DNA from: Reclinomonas americana ATCC 50394
Lineage: Eukaryota > Jakobida > Jakobea > Jakobida
Assembly: GCA_048213135.1 (NCBI GenBank)
Contig: PS015478.1
Coordinates: forward strand, 75,458 to 99,382
Direction: 5' to 3'
Length of the DNA: 23,925 bases
Both the position numbers and the translations under genes were made by a program. How positions within the stretch are numbered: the first letter of the stretch is position 1; each line of letters begins with the position of its first letter. Positions 1 to 12,400 of this stretch are shown piece by piece. The notes under the pieces were generated by a model. It worked only from the letters and a program-made list of their open reading frames with translations. It was not told the DNA's origin and ran no database searches.

Positions 1-52
1 TAACAACGTGAGCAACAGGTGCACAAGGATGGCGGGGAGCAGCACATCGCAC
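1..52 (-). other. Truncated intron at 3' edge of the window
   Basis: Sense sequence begins GTGCGATGTG straight after the GAAG of repeat 57. No acceptor is reached before the window ends, so at least one more exon lies beyond position 1. Confidence 0.7.
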
Positions 53-463
53 CTTCGTTGAGGAAGAAAGTGGTGTCTTGTGAGCCGCCGTTGCCGTCAC
101 TCACGCGAACAGTGATGACGAGGTTCTGCAACGCTCTACGTGAGCAAGGGACACACGCTCTCTTGCAGCCGCGTGAATACACACCATGCCGCTCAGCACC
201 AGCGTCTGTACATGCAGCTCGTTACCAGCAACACCACCAATCTGCACATATCACACAATCAGAGTCGTGCGACAGCAAACGAGCGAATGACGGACAGAAC
301 GCAACGTAGAACTTGGAGTCGTCGTTGTTGCCAATGAGAGTGTACGACAGACTCTGACAGCAGTTAGCATCGGTGGCCGACAACACTCCAATCAAAGCAT
401 TCTGCAAACTACGTGGAGCGTAGAATGTTGTCGACAGCACCAGGTTTGCTGGTGGCACGTTGG
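53..463 (-). CDS. Repeat 57, three exons (306-463, 185-241, 53-125); last domain in window
   Basis: The first exon reads A-N-V-P-P-A-N-L-V-L-S-T-T-F-Y, G-V-L-S-A-T-D-A-N-C-C-Q-S-L-S-Y-T, D-D-S-K-F-Y, donor TAC|GTTGCG, phase 0. The second (57 nt, acceptor TGTGCAG) is I-G-G-V-A-G-N-E-L-H-V-Q-T-L-V-L-S-G-M, donor ATG|GTGTGT. The third (acceptor GTTGCAG) is N-L-V-I-T-V-R-V-S-D-G-N-G-G-S-Q-D-T-T-F-F-L-N-E, ending GAAG|GTGCGA. The gene continues past position 1, since the donor and phase match a further repeat. The S-G-G-T-x-Q part of the consensus is altered. Confidence 0.78.
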
Positions 464-3400
464 CTGCAGAACAAATACAATCAGTGGACAGTAGAGGCGT
501 AGAATCACATGCAAGTGAGAATACCTTCGTTGATGCTGTACGTGTAGAGAGAGAGAGACACACACACGTTGAGAACAAAAGTTAGATGCAAGAATCAAAT
601 GAGAACCACAAATCTCCGCGACAGCACACGCACGTAAATGTTGTCTGCAGAGTTCCACCACGACCATCGGATACTTCGATGTGGATGCGCAGGTTGTTGC
701 CAGTCTGCCCCGCCAGTGCCAGCGACAGCGTGGATCCCGTAAGCACAAACAGCGACTCGTTGAAGCCGGCGACGACCGTGTACGTGTATGAGCCCAGCGT
801 GTTGGCGTCGACGGTAGCGAGCGAGCCCACCACCACTCCGGCGGTGAGAGTTGGCGGCACATATGTGTTGGAGCTCAGCACCAATGCCGATGGCGGCACG
901 TTTACTGTGCGTACGGACGAGTGAGACGACATACAACATGCACGGTCGACAGAGATGTGGGACCTTCAGTGATGGTAAACAGCTTGCGGACCCAGGCACC
1001 GGCCGCGTCGGTCGACTGCACTTCGACCTGCAGTGGATCACCACGAGAGTTTGCGGCGCTCAGTCGTAGTTGCGTGCCGTTGATGTTGAACATGGCAGAG
1101 TGCGGGCCGCCAGAGATTGCTGCATTGACATTGACAAGATCACGATCATGTCAGTCTCAATCAGAGATGGTTACCCGCACACACTTGCAATCCATGCGCG
1201 ACGCAACAATAGGTGAATGTGTCGCCCGTGTTGGTATCTAACGAGGTGAAGAAGCCCACCACGACATTCGCGCTCGAGGTCGGCGGAGTGTACGTTGTGC
1301 CCCACAAAATAATGTCGCTTGGTGCCACGTTGACTGCAGTCGACAAGTCACCCATCAGTCAGTAAGGCACACTTTGCGGTGTACGAGCTCGTCGGTCATT
1401 TCCGCAACACACACACACACACCTTCGTTGACAGTAAATGTGCGGTCCAACGAGGAGAATCCATCGGAGACACGAATGGTGACCAGCAATCCAGTGCCCG
1501 ACAAGCCACCGGGAACATTGGCAAGCAAGTCGGTGCCGGAGATCGCAAACAGACCTTGGTTTGCGCCTCCAACACTGCATGATAGAGGGGATCAGCTGGC
1601 AGGCACACGAGAAGGTACGCAGCAAAGAAAACACCGCTGGTCGTTGCGCAACATGGAATACGTGTGTGACTGACAACAGTTGGCGTCGATCACAAACAGA
1701 GAGCCAATAACTGATCCCTGTGCGGCTGGCGGCACGTATGTGGATGGTGACAGCAGAAGATCACTCGGTGGCACATTAGCTGCGCAACAAAAAAATGAAC
1801 CACACGCGCAGCAGATGTGCTAACCCACCGCCGGCCACACCAACCTTCAGTTATGGTCAGTGTCTGGTCGACAGAGCCGCCAGCGCCGTCGTCGGCGTGC
1901 ACAATCACAGTGAGAGGCGACGTGTTGAGAGTGGCAGCTGCGACCACCAGCTGGTCTCCCGACACGGAGAACTTGCTGGCATCAGGTCCACCAACACTGA
2001 CAAAGAAGACTTTGGGTGAGAACGAGATCGCAGGACGCGCCAGCTCAACGGTGAACGCACATGGAATAGGTGAACGATTGACAGCAATTGGCATCCACAG
2101 CCGCCAGCGTGCCAACGACCGTGCCCAACGGTGACGGCGGTGTGTATGTCATTGACGACAAGGTCACCGCCGTCGGTGCCACATTGGCCTCGTCCAGCAC
2201 AAATGTCTGGTCTCGAACACCGCCTGCACCGTCATCGACACGCACAACAATGCTCAGACTGTTGCCGGTGAGCGGACCGCCACTGCTGTCGACCACCAGT
2301 TGGTTTCCAGAGATGCTGAATCGAGACGCAGCAGCGCCACCAACAATCGAGTACGTCATGCTCTGACAGCAGTTCGCGTCTCTGTGGTGGCGTGCAGAGT
2401 GAGGATTTCACGAACCCCAGATGGACCAGGAGCAATCGTAAGTGCAAACGCACGTGGTCGAGAGCGTGGCAACGATGGTGCCAACGGGTGCGGGTACCGG
2501 CGAGTAAGTGGTGGTGGAGAGTGCCAGTGCTGACGGAGGCACATTGGCTATCGAGAGACTCGATGAGCGACACAGGCACAAGAAGGTAGAGAAGCACATG
2601 CACGCACCTTCGTTGACGGTAAACGTCTTGTCAAAGTGCGCGCCGGACGGATCACCGACTCGGACGGTGACTTGCAGATTGTTGCCCTGCTGGCCTGCGT
2701 TGCGGAGTACCAATTGCGAGCCGACAATGTCGAAGAGAGCACTATTCGCACCACCGACGATCGACAGTGACAGTGCGTCGTTGGCATTGCCGTCGACTCC
2801 AGTGAGTGTGCCCACCACCGTATTGGCAGCGGGCGTGGGCGGTGCGTAGGTCAAGGAGGATAAAAGTACGTCGGTTGGGGCCACGGGTACTGCAAGCGAC
2901 CGAGAGAGTGAGCATCGACACTCTCTGCAAACACCAAATATCGTCACTGACCGTCGTTGATGGTAAAGAACTTGGCCAGCGTTTGTCCACTGGCATTGGT
3001 TGACAGCACCTGCACTTGCAGACCAGTGCCCCGCTGTCCCGCAGCTCGGATTACCAGTTGATCCCCAATGACCGAGAAGACAGCAGCATCGGTCCCGCCC
3101 ACCACGGCGTACGTGTAGGGTGATGAGGAAGATGTGTCGGTTGTGGAGAGCGTGCCAATCACCGTATTCGCGGTCGAGGTCGGTGGCGTGTAGGTGGTCG
3201 AGGAGAGAGCCATGTCCACGGGGCCAACTGCGGAGTGTGAGAAATCAGCAAAGAAAAACCTCAAACCATGGAGAAAGACAACGCACTTGATGTGACAATG
3301 AATGTGGCCTGTGACGATCCACCGGCACCGTCGCTTACCGTCACGACGACTTGCAGACTCGAGCCGATCAGACCCGCGACACTGGAGCGCAGAGTGGTTC

Positions 3401-6400
3401 CATTGATCTCAAACGACGCCTGATCGGCACCGCCAGTGATGGAGAACGACAGTGTCTGGCCTGTGTTCACGTCGGTCGCCGACAGCGTGCCAATAGTTCC
3501 ATGGAGAGCGAGAGGCGGCTGGTACACCAGGGTCGACAGCACCGGCGACGACGGCGACACATTGGCTGCACACAGACGGCGTGAGTAACTCTAAAACGAC
3601 AAGTTGTGTGAGCGTATGTGTGTGTGAATGCACACCTTCGCTGATGACAAATGAACTTGTGGCTGAGCCACCGGCGCCGTCGCTGACCGTCACTGTCACT
3701 TGCAGGCCGTTGCCAGTGAGACTGGCCACATTGGCACGGAGACTGTTGCCGCTGATATTGAACATGGACTGATTGGCGCCTCCGGTGACGGCGTACGTCA
3801 GCGTTTGGCCCGTGTTCACGTCGCTTGACGAGAGCAGGCCAATGACACCGTTGAGTGCCAGCGGAGGAATGTAGGCGTTGGTCGAGAGGGTGGGAGCAGT
3901 TGGAGACACATTGGCTGCGATTCACGTGAGTATGGCAAACATTATACGCAAGATGGCAATGCGAATCACCTTCGTTGATGAGGAAAGTGCTCGAGTTGCT
4001 GCCACCTGCGCCGTCGGAGACGGTGACCGTGACTTGCAGGCCGCTGCCGGTGAGGCCTGCGACAGCAGAGACAAGATCGGCGCCGACCAGAGAGAAGGAG
4101 GCCTGCGCGGTACCGCCGGTGATGGTGAACGACAGCGTCTGCCCAGTGTTCACATCGGTGGCAGCGATTGTGCCAATGGCGGCTCCCAGGGCCAACGGGG
4201 GAACATACGTGCTGGTGGACAGCACTGGCGCAGTCGGTATCACATTGCCTGTGGACAAAGAAGCACAAATGAGAACCCTGCAAGCCACGAAACATTAAAT
4301 GCAGTTCACGCAACTCTCGTTGATGATGAATGTAGATGAGCGCGAGCCACCGGCGCCGTCTGACACAGTGACCTCCACTTGAAGACCGTTGCCGCTGAGT
4401 CCGTTGACATTGGAGAGCAAGCTGTTGCCAACAACGTAAAAGTCGGACTGATCTGTGCCACCGGTGACCGCGTAAACAAGTGTCTGCGCAGAATTCGCAT
4501 CAGTGGCGGCCAGTGTGCCGATTGTGCCGCCCAAGGCAAGCGGTGGTGCATACAGAGAGGTCGAGAGTGTTGGTGCACTCGGGGGCACATTGCCTGCAAT
4601 TAATGGACAAGCATTCAGCGACAGTGACATCGCTTCTTGCCACAGACTTCCATCACGCAACTCTCGCTGATTGAGAACGTCGTACTGTTGATTCCTCCGG
4701 CGCCATCACTGACTTGCACCGTCACCTGCAGACTGTTTCCTGTCAAGCCGGCAACATTCGACAGCAGACTTGTGTCGCTGATGCTGAACGATGCCTGATT
4801 GCCGCCGCCGATGATGGAATACGAGAGCGTCTGTCCCGTATTCGGATCCGACGACGAGAGGGTGCCAATGACACCGTTGAGTGCCAGAGGCGGCGCGTAC
4901 GTCGAGGGTGACAGGGATGGAGCAGATGGTGGCACATTGACTATGTACAGCAGCACCTCATGAGTACCAGCGTGAATGAATTCTGGAAACACGAAACCGT
5001 ACCTTCAGTGATGGTAAATGTGCTGCTGGAGGTGCCACCTGCACCATCACTGACGGTCACCACCACTTGCAAATTGATTCCACTCAGTCCCACCACATTG
5101 GAGCGCAGGTCCGAGGCGACAATGGCAAACGAGCTTGCGTTGACGCCTCCGGTAATGGTGAACGTCAACGCTTGACCCGTATTGGGGTCTGTGGAGGACA
5201 GGGCGCCGACGACGCCGTTGAGCGGAAGCGGCGGTGTGAAAGAAAGCGCAGACAGCACCGGCGCAGTGGGATTCACGTTGGCTGTGCGGTCGCGACAGAC
5301 AAACAAATCAGCAACCAAAAAACGGGACGTGCAGTCAGAGAGCAGGGTGCATCAGACCTTCGCCAATGACGAATATGCTGACGTTGGTGCCACCGGCGCC
5401 ATCCGACACAGTGACCTCCACCGACAGATTGTTGCCGGTGAGTCCGGCAACACTGCTTCGGAGGCTGGAACCACTGATGTTGAACAGTGCCTGATGCGCA
5501 CCACCAGTGATCGTAAACGTCAACGACTGCCCGCTGTTGACGTCGGTGGATGACAGGATGCCAATGACTCCATTCGCGGCCAGTGGGGGAATGTACGACG
5601 AGGACGAGAGGATGGGTGCGGTGGGTGGCACGTTGACTGTGTGCGGGAGAAGCATGAGCAACAGCATGTACGACTTGTGCATGCAAGACACGAGAGCGGC
5701 GGCGTGCCACCAACCTTCGCTGATCAGGAATCTGGCATTTGTCAGTCCGCCGAATCCATCGCTGACTTCGACAATGACCTCCAAATTGTTGCCGGCGAGA
5801 CTAGCCACATTGGATCGCAAGTCTGAGCCACTGATGTTGAAGAGCGCCGAGTCGGCTCCTCCCAGAATGCTGAATGTCAGCGTCTGACCGACGTTCGGGT
5901 CCGTGGCCGACAACGCGCCAATGACGCCGTTGAGTGCCAGAGGAGGAACGTAAAGCACAGTCGACAACGTGGGCACAGACGGCGGTAAGTTCGCTGTGTT
6001 TCACGGAACAAAGTCAGGCAGGCGCAACAACCAGGAGATAAAAAGAGAGTGGAATGCAACGCAACAGCTGCCGATCGTAAATGTTGCGGTGTTTGTGCCG
6101 CCAGCACCGTCACTAACTTGCACAATGACCACCAAGTTGGAGCCGGAGAGGCCGGCAACATTGGAACGAAGATTGGATCCGCTGATGTTAAACGAGGCTT
6201 GATCCGCACCACCCACAATGCTGAACGTCAAAACCTGTCCAGTGTTTGCGTCTGTCGAGGACAGGACGCCGATAACGTCGTTGAGGGCCAGCGGTGGGTT
6301 GTACGCAGTCGACGAAATCGTCAGAGCAGACGGAGGCACATTGGCTGCGCACCACAGACACTTAAGTCATTCACGTGACTGCCATTTAAATGAAAACCTA

Positions 6401-9400
6401 TGCAAACCTTCGCTGATGGTAAACGTGGATGTGTTGATGCCACCAGCTCCATCGCTCACTTGCACAATCACTTGCAGCGCGTTGCCACTCAAACCGGCCA
6501 CATTGGATCGCAAGTCGGTGCCGCTGATGTTGAAAGATGCCTGATTGGTACCACCGACAATCGCGTACGTCAGTGTCTGGCCAGTGTTGGGATCAGTGGA
6601 CGACAGGGTGCCGACAACGCCATTCATGGCGAGTGGTGGAGTGTACGTCGAGGTGGACAGAGTCGGCGGCGTCGGCACAACGTTGGCTGTCACAAAGGCA
6701 GCATAGTGTGCAAGTGAGAAGGGGTAGAAGGGAAGAAGCAAAAGAACAAGCCACCACACGGACCTTCGCTGATCGTAAATGTGGAACTCGCTGTGCCACC
6801 TGCTCCATCGCTCACTTGCACAATCACTTGCAGGCTGTTGCCGATGAGTCCTGCCACATTCGATCGCAAGCTGGTGCCACTGATGTTGAACGACCCCATG
6901 CTGGTGCCGCCCGTGATGGTGTACGTCAGGGTCTGACCCGTGTTGGCGTCTGTCGAGGCGAGAGTGCCAATGACGCCATTTGTGGCGAGTGGCGGGATGT
7001 AAGTGCTTCTTGACAGAGTGGGCGTAGTCGGGTTCACATTGGCTGCACAATAAAACAAAAGCGATGGGTAAACGAGAAACAAGAAGGACGAGCGCAGTGC
7101 GAGCCAGTCCAACCTTCGTTGATGAGGAATGTCGCTGTGTTGGTGCCACCCGCTCCATCGTCTACTTGCACAATCACTTGGAGGTTGTTGCCCGTCAGCC
7201 CACCCACACTGGAGCGCAAATCCGTTCCACTGATGTTGAAGGATGACTGATGCGTGCCGCCAACAATCGAGTATGTCAACGTCTGGCCAGCGTTCGGGTC
7301 CGACGATGCAAGAGTGCCAATGACGCCGTTGGCCGCCAATGGTGGCACGTACACACTGGACGACAACGTTGGAATCGATGGTACGACATTGGCTGATTGG
7401 GAGGTAGATGCAGTGAGTAAAACAGCCACAAAATGACTGACGCACTTAGAGAGACACACCTTCGTTGATGACAAATGTTGCAGTTGTCACACCACCAGCA
7501 CCATCGCTGACTTGCACAATCACTTGCAGTGCGTTGCCCGTCAGACCAGCGACATTCGACCGCAGACTCGAGCCGCTGATGTTGAACGACGCTTGATCCG
7601 CACCGCCCACAACAGTGTACGACAGCACCTGACCAGTATTCACATCGGTCGACGACAGCACGCCCACGACGCCATTCAGCGCCAAGGGCGGAATGTATGT
7701 GGACGTAGACAAGGTCGGCGCCGTGGGATTCACATTCTCTGCACGAAACGGGAGTCAGCAAATAGCGCTGGCAGTCGTATCCACAGATACACACTTACCC
7801 TCGCTGATACTAAATGTTGTGCTATTCACTCCTCCGGCTCCGTCACTCACTTGCACAATCACTTGCAGGCTGTTACCCGAGAGAGCAGCAACGTGCGATT
7901 CCAAGATATTGCCATTGATCGAAAACAGCCCTTGGTCGGCACCGCCAATGATCGTAAACGTAAGTGTCTGGCCAGTGTTGGGGTCACTCGATGTCAGCGT
8001 GCCAACATCGTCACCCACAGCAAGTGGCGGAATGTATGTCGTTGATGACAGGGTCGGTGCAGTTGGCGTGACATTGACTGCATGCGATGCAACAGAGTGA
8101 GGGCGAGGACGGGGCCCAGTAGATTGCTTGCATAACATAGGATGCAAACCTTCGCTGATGGTAAACGTAGATGTGTTGATGCCACCAGCTCCATCGCTCA
8201 CTTGCACAATCACCTGCAGTCCGTTGCCACTCAAACCAGCCACATTGGATCGCAAGTCGGTGCCGCTGATGTTGAAAGATGCCTGATTCGTGCCACCGAC
8301 AATCGTGTACGTCAGTGTCTGGCCAGTGTTGGGATCAGTGGACGACAGTGTGCCGACAACGCCATTCATGGCCAGTGGTGGAGTGTACGTCGAGGTGGAC
8401 AGAGTCGGCGGCGTCGGCACAACATTGGCTGTCACAAAGGCAACAGAGTGTGCAAGTGAGAAAGGGGTAGAAGGGAAGAAGCAAAAGAACAAGCCACCAC
8501 ACTGACCTTCGCTGATGGTGAACGTGGATGTGTTGGTGCCACCTGCTCCATCGCTCACTTGCACAATCACTTGCAGGCTGTTGCCGGTGAGACCAGCAAC
8601 ATTCGATCGCAAGCTGCTGCCGCTGATGTTGAACGATCCCATGCTGGTGCCGCCCGTGATGGTGTACGTCAGGGTCTGACCCGTGTTGGCGTCTGTCGAG
8701 GCGAGAGTGCCAATGACGCCATTTGTGGCGAGTGGCGGGATGTAAGTGCTGCTTGACAGAGTGGGCGCCGTCGGACTCACATTGGCTACGCAAGAGACAA
8801 GAGCGATGGGTCAGCGAGGACAAGAGAGACGAGCGCAGTGCGCGTCGCTCCAACCTTCGTTGATGAGGAATGTCGCAGTGTTGGTGCCGCCTGCTCCATC
8901 GTCGACCGCGACGATCACTTGAAGGTTGTTGCCCGTCAGATTCGACACTGCTGTCACGAGGCTGTTCCCACCACTGACTGAAAACAGAGACTGATTGGTG
9001 CCGCCAGAGACATAGTAAGTCAACGACTGCCCCGAGTTTGGGTCTGTCGACGACAGCATGCCAATGACACCGCCGAGTGCCAGTGGCGGCACATATGTCG
9101 ACGACGACAGCGTTGGTGCAGTTGGTATCACGTTGACTGCAGCCACGGCGGTGAACAACAACGCAGATAAACAAATAAGGAACAGGATCAACAGACGCAA
9201 CGCTCATCAATGTCGAATACGAAGGAGTTCGTGCCACCGGAGCTGGCCGTGACAGTGATCTCAACCTGCAAGTTGTTCCCGACAAGACCTGCGACGTTGG
9301 AACGCAGGTCCGTGCCACTAATATTGAAGGATGCTTGGTCGGCGCCACCACTGATCGAGAATGTGAGCGTGTCGCCAGCCACGGCTGGCGTCGCGGAGAG

Positions 9401-12400
9401 AGTGCCAATCACGCCATTCAGTGCACGCGGCGGCGTGTACAGCGTTGTCGACAAGACCGGGACCGTGGGGCTCATGTTGGCTGCAGGAATAGAGTCAGCG
9501 CACCAAGGGCAATCTCTTCAAAAATCATCTGCATCACGCAAACCTTCCGAAATGTTGAAAGTGGACGAGCGAGTTCCACCAGCTCCGTCGCTGACAGTGA
9601 TAATCACTTGCAGTCCGTTACCGGTGAGGCCAGACACACTGGAGCGCAGGCTCGTGCCGCTGATGTTGAATGATGCCGAGTTGGTGCCGCCGGTGATGGA
9701 GAAGGTCAGTGTCTGACCGGTGTTGACATCGGTCGACGCCAGAGTGCCGATTACTCCGTTCAGCGCGAGCGGCGCCACGTACAAATTGGTGGAGAGTGTC
9801 GGCGCAGTGGGTATCACATTGACTGCGCTCATAGACATTTGTGATGAAGTGGATTAACAGTGAATGAGCGCATCGCCTTACCTTCAGATATGTTGAACGT
9901 TGTCGTATTCACACCGCCAGCACCGTCGCTCACTTGCACAATCACTTGCAGGCTGTTGCCAGTGAGGCCTGCCACGTTGGATCGCAGGTTGGTGCCGCTG
10001 ATGCTGAACGACGCAGAGTTGGTGCCGCCAACAATGGAAAACACGAGTGTCTGGCCCGTGTTCGGGTCTGTCGACGACAATGTGCCAATCACACCATTCA
10101 AAGCGAGTGGTGGGGTGTACGTGGTCGATGACAGAGCGGGAGCAGTGGGGACCACGTTGGCTGTGCAGAGCGGCGTCAGCGACTGAGACAGAGAAACACA
10201 CAGTATGAAGCACAGGAAGGCACGCTCACCTTCGCTGATGGTGAATGTCGTGCTCGCCGTGCCGCCTGCTCCATCACTCACTTGCACGATGACTTGCAAG
10301 TTGTTACCCGTCAACCCAGCCACATTCGATCGCAAACTCGTGCCACTGATGTTGAACGATGCTTGATTCGTGCCACCCGTAATCGTGTAAGTCAGTGTCT
10401 GGCCAGTGTTGGGGTCCGTAGACGACAGAGTGCCAATCGTGCCGTTGAGAACGCGCGGCGGAGTGTACGTCGAGGAGGACAGCGTTGGAGCACTCGGCGC
10501 AACATTAGCTGCGAAATGGTGAGGACGAAACCAATACTCGCTGCGTAAAAATGGCTCAAGGAGCAGAGGGTACACGCACCTTCGTTGATGGTGAAGGTCG
10601 AGCTCGCAGTCAGAGTTCCATCGCTCACTTGCACAATTACTTGTAGATTGTTGCCAGTGAGGCCAGCCACATTCGATCGCAGACCGGTACCGCTGATGTT
10701 GAATGACGCTTGATTCGCGCCACCCGTGATCGTGTACGTCAGGGTCTGACCGGTGTTGGGATCCGTCGATGACAGGGTGCCGATCACTCCGTTCGAGGCA
10801 AGTGGAGGAGTGTATGTCGATGAAGACAGGGTCGGTGCAGTCGGATTCACGTTCGCTGCCATGGTCACGACGAATGAGTCAGAGACCAAACACATAACAT
10901 CATCACTCACGTGGTCTCGCGCACACCTTCGTTGATGGTAAAGGTTGTCGTTGCCGTCAGCGTTCCGTCACTAACGCGTACAATCACTTGCAACCCGTTG
11001 CCCGTGAGGCCGGCCACATTCGATCGCAGACTGGTTCCACTGATGTTGAAGGAGGCTTGATTCGTGCCGCCCGTGATAGTGTACGTCAGTGTCTGGCCAG
11101 TATTGACATCGGTTGCCGACAGCGTGCCGATCACTCCGTTTGAGGCAAGTGGTGGAGTATACGTCAACGAAGATAAAGTTGGTGCCGTCGGCGCAACATT
11201 GACTGTAACAAAAAACAAAATTATTCACGACACACGTACTACTCTATCGTTGAAAGCTTGTGGATCACAACGCACCTTCGCTGATGGTGAATGTGGCGCT
11301 TGCAGTTCCGCCCGCTCCGTCACTCACTTGCACAATCACTTGCAGATTGTTGCCTGTGAGACCAGCCACATTCGAGCGCAGACTGGTGCCACTGATGTTG
11401 AACGAAGCCGAGTTGGTGCCACCGGTGATCGTGTACGTCAGGGTCTGACCCGTGTTGACATCAGTCGACGCAAGCGCGCCGATCACTCCATTTGAGACAA
11501 GCGGCGGAGTGTATGTCGACGACGACAGGGTCGGTGTAGTCGGATTCACATTGACTGCGATACTTGATGAGTATGCAAAACCCAATCAATCCGAGTAGAA
11601 GGGAAGTACCTTCGCTGATCGTGAATGTCGTGCTTGCTGTGCCGCCTGCTCCATCACTCACTTGCACAATCACTTGCAAATTATTGCCCGTGAGACCAGC
11701 CACATTCGATCGCAAACTGGTGCCACTGATGTTGAATGAAGCGGAGTTGGTGCCACCCGTAATTGTGTATGTCAGCGTTTGCCCTGTGTTCACATCTGTT
11801 GACGCCAGAGTGCCGATCACTCCATTCAAAGCCAAAGGCGGAGTGTACGTTGACGACGATAGAGTGGGAGCAGTCGGATTCACGTTGGCTGCAACAAATA
11901 CGAAGAGTGAGCAAACCACGATGCACTCGTTCCCAAATCAATCAACCAATAACAGACCCTCATTGATCGTGAATGTCGTGCTTGCTGTTCCACCTGCTCC
12001 ATCACTCACTTGCACAATCACTTGCAGATTGTTGCCAGTGAGGCCAGCAATGCTGGATCGCAAGCTGGTGCCGCTGATGTTGAATGAAGCCTGATTCGTG
12101 CCGCCGGTGATCGTATACGTGAAAGTCTGACCCGTGTTGACATCAGTCGACGCCAGAGTGCCGATCACTCCATTCAAAGCCAAAGGCGGAGTGTATGTCG
12201 TTGACGACAGGGTCGGTGCAGTTGGATTCACGTTCGCTGCAACGGATACAAAGAGTAAGCAAAACCGCGAGGAACTCGTCACCAATCGATCAACCGACAT
12301 CGTACCCTCATTGATCGTGAACGTCGTGCTTGCTGTTCCGCCTGCTCCGTCGCTCACTTGCACAATGACTTGCAGGTTATTGCCAGTGAGGCCAGCAACG

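Noticed and set aside
7512-8100. Plus-strand open frames (here and through the whole array), some over 100 codons
   Set aside because: They recur in every repeat as the complement of the conserved minus-strand exons, have no conserved independent signal and break at intron edges.
7755-8780. Continuous three-domain open frames (also 11938-12984 and 15410-16435) as single exons
   Set aside because: Introns there happen to be 3n and stop-free, but they have the same donor and acceptor sequences as neighbours that do contain stops or frameshifts, so splicing is the simpler reading.
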